Source: Nitrospiraceae bacterium (lineage in GTDB: Bacteria; Nitrospirota; Thermodesulfovibrionia; UBA6902). From it: a DNA stretch of 64,000 nucleotides. A program made the position numbers and the translations under genes. The DNA lies in the NCBI GenBank assembly GCA_020356065.1, contig CP070632.1, forward strand, positions 383,464 through 447,463, read 5' to 3'. The notes under the pieces were generated by a model. It had not been told where the DNA came from. It worked only from the letters and a program-made list of their open reading frames with translations, and did not search any database. Shown in pieces: positions 45,085 through 54,651 of this stretch. The first letter of the stretch is position 1, and each line of letters starts with the position of its first letter.

Positions 45085-45786
45085 GAACCACATTCCCCAC
45101 CCACGACCCAGAGTTACCTCTACAGAATCTCCTTTTTGAATGATCCGTTCCGCTTCAGGTTTCTGAAATATGACTCTGCTTCCCTTGTCTTTTTCTACGA
45201 GGATAATTCCCAGTTCCTTTGCCAGTATCCGAGCATCATCGATGTTCATGTTTACAAATGACGGGCATTTATAAGATACATCGTAATGTCCTTTGCTTAC
45301 AAGAAAATTTATTTCATTGCTCTGAATATTCCCTGGAAGAGGTCTCTGTGCAATAATCTTTCCTTTTTCGACGGTATCAGATTGTACCATTGTAATCTTT
45401 CCCAGCTTCATACCCAGATTTGATATAGTCAGCTTTGCATCTTCCAGCAGATGCCCCTCAAATGACGGCATTGAGTACATTTCCGACCCTTTACTTACGA
45501 TGACACCGATCCCGGTACCCGCTCTTACTCTTTTCCCCTCTTCCACACTCTGCTTCAAAATGTGACCTGATTCCGTGTCTACGCTATACATTTCCTCTTC
45601 AATTGTAACAGTCAGTTTTTCCCTGTTCAGCAGCTCTGTTGCTTCAGAAAGATCTAAACCAACAAGTGCAGGAACCTCTCGCATATCTTCAAATCCCCTG
45701 ATCTGGAAAAACAGATATGCAGCTGCTGCGCCCAGTGCAACAAATGAAACGAAATAAAGTACAAGTTTCGATAGAGTTTTGATCAT
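45082..45786 (-). CDS. Membrane-anchored PASTA-domain protein
   Basis: This is a 234-residue protein with an N-terminal membrane helix (SKLVLYFVSFVALGAAAAYL) and three PASTA domains (about 34-100, 101-165 and 168-232), such as VPALVGLDLSEATELL and MPSFEGHLLEDAKLTISNLG. PASTA domains bind peptidoglycan or muropeptides. There is no kinase or transpeptidase domain, so it is a stand-alone periplasmic sensor or binder. The start is uncertain: ATG 45786 was chosen because it leads straight into the anchor, and ATG 45804 is possible. It lies between fmt and rpe, as in several anaerobe genomes. Confidence 0.85.
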   Translation of the reverse strand: MIKTLSKLVLYFVSFVALGAAAAYLFFQIRGFEDMREVPALVGLDLSEATELLNREKLTVTIEEEMYSVDTESGHILKQSVEEGKRVRAGTGIGVIVSKGSEMYSMPSFEGHLLEDAKLTISNLGMKLGKITMVQSDTVEKGKIIAQRPLPGNIQSNEINFLVSKGHYDVSYKCPSFVNMNIDDARILAKELGIILVEKDKGSRVIFQKPEAERIIQKGDSVEVTLGRGWGMWF

Positions 45787-45845
45787 TTCCTTACTAATGT
45801 ACATTAAGTTTCTGAAAAATTCTAATTTACATAACTTAAATAAGT

Positions 45846-45988
45846 AAGACAGGCATGCCAAGACAACTTATTCATCGATGCCATAGACACAACTATCACG
45901 GCACTCTGTAAGTATATGTTCTTTAACGGTAACGGAGCATATAATAAATCTCATCGCATTTAATAAGTTGTTTTAGCTTGCCTGTCTT
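45846..45988. repeat. 143-bp MITE-like element with 27-bp inverted ends
   Basis: The left end 45846-45872 (begins AAGACAGGCATGCC) and right end 45962-45988 (ends GCTTGCCTGTCTT) are inverted repeats with 24 of 27 matches. They flank 89 bases with no open frame of note. No clear target-site duplication is visible. It could be a miniature transposable element or a structured RNA between fmt and the PASTA gene. Confidence 0.55.
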
Positions 45989-46084
45989 GATGAACTATAT
46001 TTGAATAATCCAAAGTAATATGCGTTATTTTTAAAACATGGCTTGAAATCATAAAATGAAGGAATATCTGATTACGCATTATCT

Positions 46085-47011
46085 TTATTGAATACTGAAC
46101 TTCATGCCCCTGTTCAAATTCTTGCCCTGCAGAAACGCCCTGATATCCATTGTCTTCCTGCCCGATGGCTGGATTTCGGAAACAGATATACATCCCCTGC
46201 CTGCTCCTATTATCAGTTTATCCTTTAACACCCTCTCTACTGTGCCTGCCTGACCGGTTTCATCTACAACATTAACTTTCATGATCTTCAGCCTTTCGCC
46301 TTCAAGAAATGTATAGGCTCCGGGCCATGGATTCATTCCTCTTACAAAGTTTGAGATGTCGGACGCACTTTTTGTCCAGTCAATCAGGCCGTCCTTTTTT
46401 ATCATGACAGGTGCGTATGTGGCCTCTCCTGCCTGAGGTACAGGTTGTAGACTTCCCTTTTCCAGTTCCTCTAATGTTTTTAATATTAAACGGGATCCTG
46501 ACAGGGAAAGCCTGTCCGAAAGCGTGCCCGCCGTATCTTCAGCTCTGATCTCGGTCTCTTCCTGAAGCAATATGGGCCCAGTGTCCATTCCTTCATCCAT
46601 AAGCATTGTCGTTATACCTGTCTTTTTATCACCATCAATTATGGCCCGGCTAATCGGTGAAGCCCCTCTGTGTCTGGGTAGTAACGAAGCGTGTATATTT
46701 ATGCACCCTGAATCAGGAAGATGAATAATGTCAGATGGCAATATCTGACCATAGGCAACAACAACTATTACGTCAGGATCGATGGTGCTCAGTTCATGTA
46801 TAAACTCCTTGTTACTGACTTCTAAAGGCTGAATCACCCTGATTCCGGAATACTGAGCCTCCTGCTTAACAGGGCATGCCTGCATCTTTCTTCCCCTCCC
46901 TTTGTGCCTGTCAGGCTGGGTCACAACAGCGACGACCTCGTGCTGTGACGCTAAAAGTGCTTTTAATGGAGCTACGGCAAATTCAGGAGTACCAAAAAAA
47001 ACGAGTCTCAA
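46085..47011 (-). CDS. fmt: Methionyl-tRNA formyltransferase
   Basis: Fmt formylates initiator tRNA. The 308-residue protein begins MRLVFFGTPEFAVAPLKALL and contains VVTQPDRHKGRGRKMQACPV. The catalytic region follows (NIHASLLPRHRGASPI and DGDKKTGITTMLMDEGMDTG), then the C-terminal OB-type domain. It is downstream of def, the conserved def-fmt pair. Confidence 0.97.
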   Translation of the reverse strand: MRLVFFGTPEFAVAPLKALLASQHEVVAVVTQPDRHKGRGRKMQACPVKQEAQYSGIRVIQPLEVSNKEFIHELSTIDPDVIVVVAYGQILPSDIIHLPDSGCINIHASLLPRHRGASPISRAIIDGDKKTGITTMLMDEGMDTGPILLQEETEIRAEDTAGTLSDRLSLSGSRLILKTLEELEKGSLQPVPQAGEATYAPVMIKKDGLIDWTKSASDISNFVRGMNPWPGAYTFLEGERLKIMKVNVVDETGQAGTVERVLKDKLIIGAGRGCISVSEIQPSGRKTMDIRAFLQGKNLNRGMKFSIQ

Positions 47012-47186
47012 AAATTCTCCTCATTAAACAGTAACAAGAAACAATTCCCCAATACCAAATAAATTTCGAATTCCAAATCACAACTAATCCAGGGCTGGGT
47101 TTAACATGCGCTTATTATATTTATACGCTGCAATCTATTATATCAGGATGTTTTTGTCAATGAAGGGACAAATAAGATGGGAAAGA

Positions 47187-47699
47187 TTACCTGCTGCTAA
47201 CAGCTTTTTCTCTTTTATATCGCTTTTTGAAAAACTCTTTTTTAATACGCCCGACCCTGTCAACAAACAATTTACCGTTAAGATGGTCTATCTCATGCTG
47301 AAGCGCTCTTGCAAGCAAACCTTCAGCTTCTATTTCTATTTCCTTACCATGCCTGTCAAGAGCCTTGACAGTAACCTTTCCAAACCGCTTGACTATGGTT
47401 GAATAATCAGGAATGCTGAGACAACCCTCCTCATGGGCCTCTTCTCCCTCATGGTACGTAATCTCAGGATTGCAGAGAACAATAAGGGACGTTTCCTCTG
47501 ACCCTACGCTCACGTCTATGACGGTCAGCTGCTTGCATACACCCACCTGGTTTGCCGCAAGCCCTACCCCCGGCGCCGCGTACATGGTTTCGACCATATC
47601 ATCAATCAGCTGCTGAAGATCTGCTCCAAACGCTTCTACGGGTTCAGTCTTTTTCCTCAAAACCTGGTCCGGATATTTTTTTATTTCTCTAATAGCCAT
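47187..47699 (-). CDS. def: Peptide deformylase
   Basis: Def removes the N-formyl group from new proteins. The 170-residue metalloenzyme has the three motifs GVGLAANQVG, EEGCLSIPDY and QHEIDHLNGKLF, which supply the Cys and two His metal ligands. It starts the minus-strand series that runs to aconitase. A 175-base spacer with weak heptad-like sequence (about 47030-47085) separates it from fmt. Confidence 0.97.
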   Translation of the reverse strand: MAIREIKKYPDQVLRKKTEPVEAFGADLQQLIDDMVETMYAAPGVGLAANQVGVCKQLTVIDVSVGSEETSLIVLCNPEITYHEGEEAHEEGCLSIPDYSTIVKRFGKVTVKALDRHGKEIEIEAEGLLARALQHEIDHLNGKLFVDRVGRIKKEFFKKRYKREKAVSSR

Positions 47700-47993
47700 A
47701 TTTTTAATCTAACAATTTAGTGCATAAATGACAAGGGATACAGCTGATCTCAGTCCTGATCCTGCAGTTATTTATATATGACTTTCTAACACTGTCTGCA
47801 CACATGAAGAATTCATGCATCTCTGTATAAAATTACCGCGATCTGGACAGGATTATCCCAATTCCATCATTTTCTTGACTTACCCGTCCCAACCTTACAT
47901 AATACTGTTCGAACGAGGTCCTGATCAACGGGCTGCATTATAACCCATAAACTATAAAGCTTTTTATTAATTAATAGTTAAAGATAATAAAAC
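47700..47993. other. Divergent spacer between def and the NYN gene
   Basis: About 290 bases have no supported gene. A plus-strand promoter candidate lies within; see 47875-47903. Confidence 0.5.
47875..47903 (+). promoter_or_regulatory. Candidate sigma-70 promoter of the NYN gene
   Basis: TTGACT (47875-47880), 17 bases, CATAAT (47898-47903), about 90 bases upstream of the GTG start. Confidence 0.5.
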
Positions 47994-48509
47994 GTGGATA
48001 CTAACATCTTAATCAATCAATCAGTTGCAATACTTTGTGATGGCAACAATATTGAAAGAAGCATACATGACCTCTCCAAGTCGAAAAACGCAATGATTAA
48101 TTTTGACAAATTGATACCTAAATTACTGAATGGAAGAGGACTTAACAGGCTTTTGTACTTTCGCGAAGGAAAGTCCATTTCTTCAAAATTTGCGGAGAGA
48201 CTGCATGAAAATTATTATGGATCTGTGATTCCCTGTCACAAATCTGCTGACATCCCCCTTTCTATCAAAGCCACTCAACTTGCCTCAAAAGTGGATACGA
48301 TAATCATCATGTCGGGTGATTCTGATTTTGTTGATCTGGTCCTTCACTTGAAAGGGGAAGGAGTACGAGTTGAAATTGCTGCCGTACGGAAAACAACAGC
48401 CTCTATCTTAATTGATGAAGCAGACCATTTTCATGAAATAATAAAAGAAGACTGGTTCGTATATAAGGCCCCCAGAAAAATCATATCAAAACGAAAAAAA
48501 TCAGACTAG
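47994..48509 (+). CDS. NYN domain (LabA/DUF88-like) protein, putative RNase
   Basis: This 171-residue protein has the PIN-like NYN fold: AILCDGNNIERSIHDL near the N-terminus, and VDTIIIMSGDSDFVDLVLHL with the acidic SGDSDF motif near residue 105. GVRVEIAAVRKTTASILIDEADHFHEI is the LabA-type C-terminal segment. Acidic residues are in place for metal-dependent RNA cleavage, but activity and target are unknown. The start is GTG without a visible ribosome-binding site. Confidence 0.85.
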   Translation: MDTNILINQSVAILCDGNNIERSIHDLSKSKNAMINFDKLIPKLLNGRGLNRLLYFREGKSISSKFAERLHENYYGSVIPCHKSADIPLSIKATQLASKVDTIIIMSGDSDFVDLVLHLKGEGVRVEIAAVRKTTASILIDEADHFHEIIKEDWFVYKAPRKIISKRKKSD

Positions 48510-48630
48510 CTCAGGAAATCCCGGTTTATGCTCATCATCTTCTTGACTATCAGTGACGCATTTTTCATAATACCGGCATAAAAAAGATCATCACACTTTT
48601 TATCATTGAGTGTTAATAAGGGTACGGCTA

Positions 48631-49329
48631 ATGAATACATTTCCCACTCTTGCTTTCGACGTATATGGAACACTGATAGACACTCATGGCGTTATTGCTG
48701 CTCTCGAAAAACATGTTGGTCATAAGGCTACCGGGTTTTCCCGCATCTGGAGAGATAAACAGCTGGAGTACTCCTTCCGCCGAGGGTTGATGAAAAACTA
48801 CGAAACTTTCACTGTTTGTACCGGCAGTGCCCTTGACTTCACCAGTGATATCTGTAAAACCCACCTTTCCCGGCAGCAGAAAAAAGAACTCCTTGAAATT
48901 TACAGGACCCTTCCTGCTTTTAAAGACGTAACAGATGGACTGACCCGATCAAAGGAATCCGGGTTCAGGATGTTTGCCTTTTCCAATGGAACTGCCGACG
49001 CGGTAGAAATGCTGCTGAACAATGCAGGTATAAGGGATTTCTTTCTTGATGTTGTCAGTGTTGATGAGATCAAATCATTCAAGCCTGATCCCGCAGTGTA
49101 TAAGCATTTTCTGAAACGGTCAGGCGTAGCAGGTGCGGATTGCTGGATGATATCTGGCAATTCCTTTGATGTCATAGGAGCCGTCTCTGCAGGTATGAAA
49201 GCCGCCTGGGTCAAACGATCACCGGAAGCTGTATTTGATCCCTGGGAGAGTGAACCGACTATCACTGTAAAAAGCCTTGCTGAGCTTGCCGGTGAGATTA
49301 ATAAATATGTCAATGAAAACCCCGGATGA
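48631..49329 (+). CDS. HAD-family hydrolase, haloacid dehalogenase type II-like
   Basis: This 232-residue protein has HAD motif I AFDVYGTLIDT, a helical cap, motif II FAFSNGT, and motifs III/IV in IKSFKPDPAVYKH and WMISGNSFDVIGAVSAGMKA. The cap and SNG motif match L-2-haloacid dehalogenases, though many such proteins are phosphatases. ATG 48631 has AAGGG eight bases upstream; the upstream GTG at 48610 is rejected. Confidence 0.87.
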   Translation: MNTFPTLAFDVYGTLIDTHGVIAALEKHVGHKATGFSRIWRDKQLEYSFRRGLMKNYETFTVCTGSALDFTSDICKTHLSRQQKKELLEIYRTLPAFKDVTDGLTRSKESGFRMFAFSNGTADAVEMLLNNAGIRDFFLDVVSVDEIKSFKPDPAVYKHFLKRSGVAGADCWMISGNSFDVIGAVSAGMKAAWVKRSPEAVFDPWESEPTITVKSLAELAGEINKYVNENPG

Positions 49330-49816
49330 CATGTCAAATGTCAACTCTATGGAATACATTAATGATTTCCTGTATTTTGTTTTCATGCCCTATAAGAACA
49401 GGGGGGATGATACACTTCTTTATTGTTCAGGTATCAACCTTGACCGTTTTCTTCCTGTTACAAAAGGGAGACACCGTCCCCTGGCAAACCCCGCAAGGAG
49501 AGGACTTCAGCTTGCCAACCTTGGTGTCAGGGCACTGGCTCTTAAAAAAGGCTCAGTCCCGAAATCCCTAAACAGTCAAGACTGTGCGGAGGTCGTCCCA
49601 AAGAGTGACGGATGGTACAGAGATAAGTTATTAATCGAACATGTTCATATATCATTACCCCGCTATATTCTTGACTATGTTGTTCTGAATTTTCTTGGAA
49701 GGGTCATGAACTCCTGCCAGTTACATGAAAAACTTCCTGATAGACTGCCAAACCCAGCAGATCTTCAATCATATCTTGAGTCTCTATGTGATAAATACAG
49801 GTCGGATATTACATGA
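49307..49816 (+). CDS. Hypothetical protein between HAD and GNAT genes
   Basis: This is a protein of about 169 residues with no recognised domain. It has basic and hydrophobic patches (FLPVTKGRHRPLANPARRGL and YILDYVVLNFLGRVMNSC), and no signal peptide. It overlaps the end of the HAD gene and its stop overlaps the GNAT start by four bases, so translation appears coupled. The start is ambiguous among ATGs at 49307, 49313 and 49331. The coupling is the main evidence that it is a gene. Confidence 0.6.
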   Translation: MSMKTPDDMSNVNSMEYINDFLYFVFMPYKNRGDDTLLYCSGINLDRFLPVTKGRHRPLANPARRGLQLANLGVRALALKKGSVPKSLNSQDCAEVVPKSDGWYRDKLLIEHVHISLPRYILDYVVLNFLGRVMNSCQLHEKLPDRLPNPADLQSYLESLCDKYRSDIT

Positions 49817-50319
49817 TAATCAGAATGGAAAAGCCTGATGACGTGCTCATTATCAGGGAAATCAATACCAGTGCCTTTGGGGAAGAGTCAGAAGCAGACC
49901 TTGTTGATGCTCTTAGAAAGTCCGGTATTCCTCTTATATCACTGGTTGCAGAAAATGAAGAAACTGTTATCGGACATATTTTATTCAGTCCCGTCTCTAT
50001 TCATAACGGTTGTTCGTCAATTTCGACAGCAGGTCTTGCCCCAATGGCTGTATTACCCGGATTTCAGAGACAGGGCGTAGGTTCTGCTCTTGTCAAAGAA
50101 GGCATTGAGAACTGTAAACAGGCAGGATATTCCGCGGTGGTCGTACTCGGCCATCCGGAGTATTATCCCCGGTTCGGCTTTATTTCTGCAGTTTCTTACA
50201 AAATCCAATCTGAATATGATGTTCCCGATGACGCTTTTATGATAAAGGAGTTAACAGAAGGTTCACTTTCAGGATGTCATGGCACAGTAAAGTATCATGA
50301 ATGTTTTATGCAGTTGTGA
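49813..50319 (+). CDS. GNAT family N-acetyltransferase (YhbS-like)
   Basis: This 168-residue protein has the acetyl-CoA-binding motif PGFQRQGVGSALVKEGIENC and the preceding LAPMAVLP strand. The GHPEYYPRFGFI segment is characteristic of YhbS-like acetyltransferases. The substrate is unknown. ATGA overlap with the upstream gene indicates an operon with the HAD and hypothetical genes. Confidence 0.88.
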   Translation: MIIRMEKPDDVLIIREINTSAFGEESEADLVDALRKSGIPLISLVAENEETVIGHILFSPVSIHNGCSSISTAGLAPMAVLPGFQRQGVGSALVKEGIENCKQAGYSAVVVLGHPEYYPRFGFISAVSYKIQSEYDVPDDAFMIKELTEGSLSGCHGTVKYHECFMQL

Positions 50320-50450
50320 TACATTGCAGAATTAATTGCAATCTACATCAGGGCCCGGTATCGCTGTGCCTCTGCAGGAAACACCCGGTACACTGTATTT
50401 CCTCTGAATTATTCTGTTCACATATGTATTAATAATGATAAAATGGGATT

Positions 50451-53400
50451 ATGGAAATAAGGTCAAAAGCGCTTCAGGCAAACATTGACGAATTCAGTGT
50501 TGAGGTAGACATCGCTCCTAAATACAGGCCCATTCAGGAAGTGATGGCCAAATATGGAGGCCTGCAAAAGTCACTCAACACTTTTCTTGAGGAACTTTGT
50601 CATCCAAGGAAAAACTGGAAGTTTATTACAGCTGAAGCCAGGACCTTTTCCCTGGGATATTTTTATGATCTGAAAACACATACCAAAGGAGCAGAAGCAT
50701 GCGGGCTTTATTTGGAAATTGCGCTTCAAGCGATCACTGATGCCCGGTCTGCTGAAGTGAAAACAGATGCGTTCAGCAATCTCTATCTTCTTCTTCAAAA
50801 GTTCATCAAGGAAAGCGGTCCTGACCTGACCAGGTTTTTGCCCGGCATCAATGATGCTTTTCAATTAATATCAGAACTCCCGGATAACGTTTTTGATCAT
50901 ATTGCAAAAAGTTATTATCAACTGGATCGACTTGCATCCGGATTTCTAAAAAACGTCGGAGAAGAATCTGAATACCGTTCAGTTAACTCTCTCATGGCAC
51001 GGTATTACCGGTATACATATCTTTACTGGCTCAGTGAAAATGATCCTCTGGAATGGTTGAGGCAGGAGGCTGAACAGACCTTGCCGGAGAATGTATCGGC
51101 ACTGTTTCAGCCTCTTTCCCATGATCATATAAGAAAATGCTATGCAGAGCTTGATGATATCATTACAAATGAAATCGGATCTTCCGCATCGTGTCTCAAG
51201 AGATTTCTGTCACTTCCGGGGTATGGCAGAATTGTAGAACAATATAAAGAAATGCCGGAGAAAATCTTCAATGCAGTTAATGATGAGAGGTTCAGACATC
51301 AGCACAAGCTTGTATTTCTGTTTCATTCAATGAACATCTCAGGGCTTACAAGCATTCACGAGGACACTCTGAGGGAGATCAACAATATGATCACCTGGGT
51401 TATAGAGAGTGAAGATCCAATACATGCAGAAGTGCTTATAGGGAAAATATTCGGGGTCCTTCAGGATAGAGCAGACACCTATCCTGATACCGTACTGAAG
51501 ACCGTTCTGAACACCGGAAAAGGGGTGTACCAGACCAATGAAAGCGACCTTGTCAACTTTTTCAATCAACAGGTTGTAAGGTTAGGTTTTCAGACCCCTG
51601 ATTTCACAGGGATCAGTGATGACTGGCAAATCCGGAGCAACCCGGCACACATTCAAAATATAAGGACATGGATGGAGCTGATACGGTTCAATCCAAAATG
51701 GTCAAAAAACCTTCTTTCTGCCCTGATCATTCATCTCTCGATAAATGGTGTTCTGATTAAGGACACAGACCTGTTTCCACGGGACATTACGGCGTTTCTT
51801 AATGGCGATCTGCAGCACGTGTATAATCTGTCAAAACAGCTCTTACGGCTTTTCCCAACATACTTTAATGAGATCGGAGCAGAGGGCGAACTGAGGGACA
51901 TATCTACAAAAATAGATGAAATCTGCAAACGAAAAGATGAACTTATCCATTTTCTGAGAAAACAGAGTCATGTTGAAAGCTCGAATAAAATCATCTCTCT
52001 TTTGGAAGCAATCTTTAATTTCTGGAAGAACAAATCCAAAGAAGAGCTGAGGGCATTTCTCCCGCCTGACATATTTGAGAGAGTAGAAGAAAAAGGTCCT
52101 TACATTGACGGTATCAATACCATCCTGTCCCACATATTTTCTGTTAAAGACTTAACTGATTTCTCTGAGCTTTCTGACATTAATGAAGATGAACTGAGAG
52201 ATATTACTGCCGGATTCATGGATGAACATGCAGTCGATATAGAAAGAGTCATTCTGTCCATATCCTTTTACCGGCTGCTTAACCAGAAGTACTGTGTTAC
52301 ATCGTGCGAATTAGAGGATTATATAACCCAGGTTGAGGCGACCATCCCTCTGCATCTGAATGATCTGAGATCAGTTCTGACTGTCAAAGACAGGTATAAA
52401 AGGATCTCAGGTCTGCTGGAATTTCTCGAGCAGTTAAAAGCTGTGATACTCTGCAAAGAGAGTTTCCATATACGGGAAGACATCTACAGAAAGCGTCATA
52501 TTGCAGCTGATATACCTTCCATGTATGGGAGCTACCATGAGGCAAAGTTTGATGCAATGGGACTTACGTTCAGGCTTGAGTCCCTTGTGAATACTCTTTT
52601 TGAAGAGTTGATAAACGACTTTGATCTCAGCTTCATAACACAGGCGACATTGAGCAGAATATACGATTACCTGTCACTCTTTAACCGCGCATTAAATATT
52701 GACGGCATACCTGCAAAGGAGTTTGAAAACCAGATGGATCTGCTGAAAAAGTCCATGAACATTCAATTTGTCACATTTACCCAGTTCCTGGACATCTTCC
52801 GGGGATTTACCATAATAGTACGTAATCTTGTCAGTGACTATTTCAACAGTATACATCATCAGAATCTCTGGGATATCACTGTACAGATGGATCGTGCCAA
52901 ACTTCTGCCCAAATATGCATCTGCTTCCGATAACCCTGAGAACATGTTTCACAAAATTTCCGAGATCTTTCTGAGGGACACCATAGCATCTTCTCTCGGG
53001 ATGCAGAGGCTTGACCTCTTCTTGACTCGTATCTACAACACCCTTCATGAAGAGGCTGAAAGACTGCCGTCTGACAAGCACTATATGCTGGTCAGCTATA
53101 ACCCGAGGGAAGTTGTCACCTCAATAACCAAACCATACGATGATCTGAATGACATTATTCACCTTGGGAATAAAAGCCTTAATATCATTAAAATGAAACA
53201 CCTCGGACTGCCTGTTCCGTCCGGTTTTGTCATAACCACTGAGGTCTTCAGATTCAGGGAACTCATAGATATTTACAAACCTGCCCGCAAGAACTTCCTT
53301 GACCTGATATTCAGGGAAATATCAAAGCTGGAACAACAGACCGGCAGAGAGTTTGGATCACATGAGAATGCCCTTCTTGTGTCTGTAAGGAGCGGCTCTG

Positions 53401-54635
53401 CCATATCACAACCCGGAATGCTCGACTCCTACCTGAATGTGGGTATTAATGAGAATATAGTCCGGGGTATTATTGACAGGACAGGTCACGAGTGGTTTGC
53501 CTGGGACTGTTACAGAAGGTTTCTCCAGTCATATGGCATGTCCTTTGGTATTGCCCGTGACGAATTCGATTCCATCATTAATAATTTCAAGAGAGAAAGT
53601 TCTGTCTTGTTTAAAAAAGACCTCACTCCCGGCCTGATGAAAGATGTGTCCCTCGCCTACAAGTCATATATTCAGTCGAAAGGAATAGAAGTTGAAGAGT
53701 CTCCGAAAGAACAGCTCTATATAGCTATTCAACGTGTCCTGAATTCCTGGGACTCTGACAAGGCAAAGTCATACAGAAAGATAATGGGTATTTCCGATGA
53801 CTGGGGTACGGCTGTTACGGTACAGTCCATGGTCTTTGGCAATCTTTCACAGAATTCCGGTTCAGGTGTTCTTTTTACGCACAGCCCCAGGTTTTCCACA
53901 GACAAGCTTCGTCCATGGGGTGACTACACCATAGGCAACCAGGGTGAAGACGTGGTATCCGGCCTGGTCATGACTCATCCCATCTCAAGATTTCAGTCTG
54001 AGATAGAAAACAGGCCAGAAGAGTCTTCTCTTGAAAGCAGGTTCCCTGACTTATACAACGCTCTCAGAGATATTGCAAAGATGCTTGTATATGACAATCA
54101 ATGGGCACCGCAGGACATTGAATTTACGTTCGAAGGCCCTGAAAAGAAAGACCTCAGAATTCTTCAGACGAGGGACATGGAAATGCGCGGTGAAGAGAGT
54201 GTACCCACCTTTGAAAGCGCTTCAGAAATCTCTGACAGGTTTCTGGGACACGGCATAGGTGTAAGCGGAGGTGCGTTATCAGGCAGGACTGTATTTGATC
54301 TAACCGATATCAGATTATGGAATAAAAAGGAACCGGAAACTCATCTGATCCTTATCCGGGGGGATACCGTGCCTGATGATATCAATGAAATATCCGCAGC
54401 TGAAGGTCTGCTTACTGCACGGGGAGGAGCAACCTCTCATGCTGCCATCGTAGCCAACAGACTGAAAAAGACCTGTGTTGTCGGTTGCAGGGACCTTGTC
54501 TGTGTAGAAAAGGAAAAGAAATTCATGTTGCATGGCAAAACAGTCAGGTCCGGAGACTTCATAAGCATTAATGGCTCGGAAGGTTCGATATATCTCGGAA
54601 AAATGAAGGTTATTGATAACACATATAATCAGTGA
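50451..54635 (+). CDS. Giant PEP-synthase-like dikinase lacking the PEP/pyruvate barrel
   Basis: This is a 1394-residue protein. Residues 1 to about 870 are a largely helical region I do not recognise. Residues about 900-1235 are a PPDK-type ATP-grasp domain (LGNKSLNIIKMKHLGLPVPS near 904, SVRSGSAISQPGMLDSYLN near 978, APQDIEFTF near 1219). Residues about 1300-1394 form the swivelling phosphohistidine domain with GGATSHAAIVANR, the phospho-His near 1330. The C-terminal TIM barrel that binds PEP/pyruvate in PpsA and PPDK is absent; only about 60 residues follow the His. The acceptor is therefore probably something else, presented by the N-terminal region. The stop is 16 bases before the GAPDH start. 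Confidence 0.88.
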   Translation: MEIRSKALQANIDEFSVEVDIAPKYRPIQEVMAKYGGLQKSLNTFLEELCHPRKNWKFITAEARTFSLGYFYDLKTHTKGAEACGLYLEIALQAITDARSAEVKTDAFSNLYLLLQKFIKESGPDLTRFLPGINDAFQLISELPDNVFDHIAKSYYQLDRLASGFLKNVGEESEYRSVNSLMARYYRYTYLYWLSENDPLEWLRQEAEQTLPENVSALFQPLSHDHIRKCYAELDDIITNEIGSSASCLKRFLSLPGYGRIVEQYKEMPEKIFNAVNDERFRHQHKLVFLFHSMNISGLTSIHEDTLREINNMITWVIESEDPIHAEVLIGKIFGVLQDRADTYPDTVLKTVLNTGKGVYQTNESDLVNFFNQQVVRLGFQTPDFTGISDDWQIRSNPAHIQNIRTWMELIRFNPKWSKNLLSALIIHLSINGVLIKDTDLFPRDITAFLNGDLQHVYNLSKQLLRLFPTYFNEIGAEGELRDISTKIDEICKRKDELIHFLRKQSHVESSNKIISLLEAIFNFWKNKSKEELRAFLPPDIFERVEEKGPYIDGINTILSHIFSVKDLTDFSELSDINEDELRDITAGFMDEHAVDIERVILSISFYRLLNQKYCVTSCELEDYITQVEATIPLHLNDLRSVLTVKDRYKRISGLLEFLEQLKAVILCKESFHIREDIYRKRHIAADIPSMYGSYHEAKFDAMGLTFRLESLVNTLFEELINDFDLSFITQATLSRIYDYLSLFNRALNIDGIPAKEFENQMDLLKKSMNIQFVTFTQFLDIFRGFTIIVRNLVSDYFNSIHHQNLWDITVQMDRAKLLPKYASASDNPENMFHKISEIFLRDTIASSLGMQRLDLFLTRIYNTLHEEAERLPSDKHYMLVSYNPREVVTSITKPYDDLNDIIHLGNKSLNIIKMKHLGLPVPSGFVITTEVFRFRELIDIYKPARKNFLDLIFREISKLEQQTGREFGSHENALLVSVRSGSAISQPGMLDSYLNVGINENIVRGIIDRTGHEWFAWDCYRRFLQSYGMSFGIARDEFDSIINNFKRESSVLFKKDLTPGLMKDVSLAYKSYIQSKGIEVEESPKEQLYIAIQRVLNSWDSDKAKSYRKIMGISDDWGTAVTVQSMVFGNLSQNSGSGVLFTHSPRFSTDKLRPWGDYTIGNQGEDVVSGLVMTHPISRFQSEIENRPEESSLESRFPDLYNALRDIAKMLVYDNQWAPQDIEFTFEGPEKKDLRILQTRDMEMRGEESVPTFESASEISDRFLGHGIGVSGGALSGRTVFDLTDIRLWNKKEPETHLILIRGDTVPDDINEISAAEGLLTARGGATSHAAIVANRLKKTCVVGCRDLVCVEKEKKFMLHGKTVRSGDFISINGSEGSIYLGKMKVIDNTYNQ

Positions 54636-54651
54636 TAAGGAGTGCAATGAT

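Noticed and set aside
45960..46193. Separate small gene on the minus strand
   Set aside because: It overlaps the 3' part of fmt in another frame and has no ribosome-binding site or motif.
54613..54651. Earlier start for the GAPDH gene inside the dikinase gene
   Set aside because: It has no ribosome-binding site, while AAGGAG is placed for ATG 54652.
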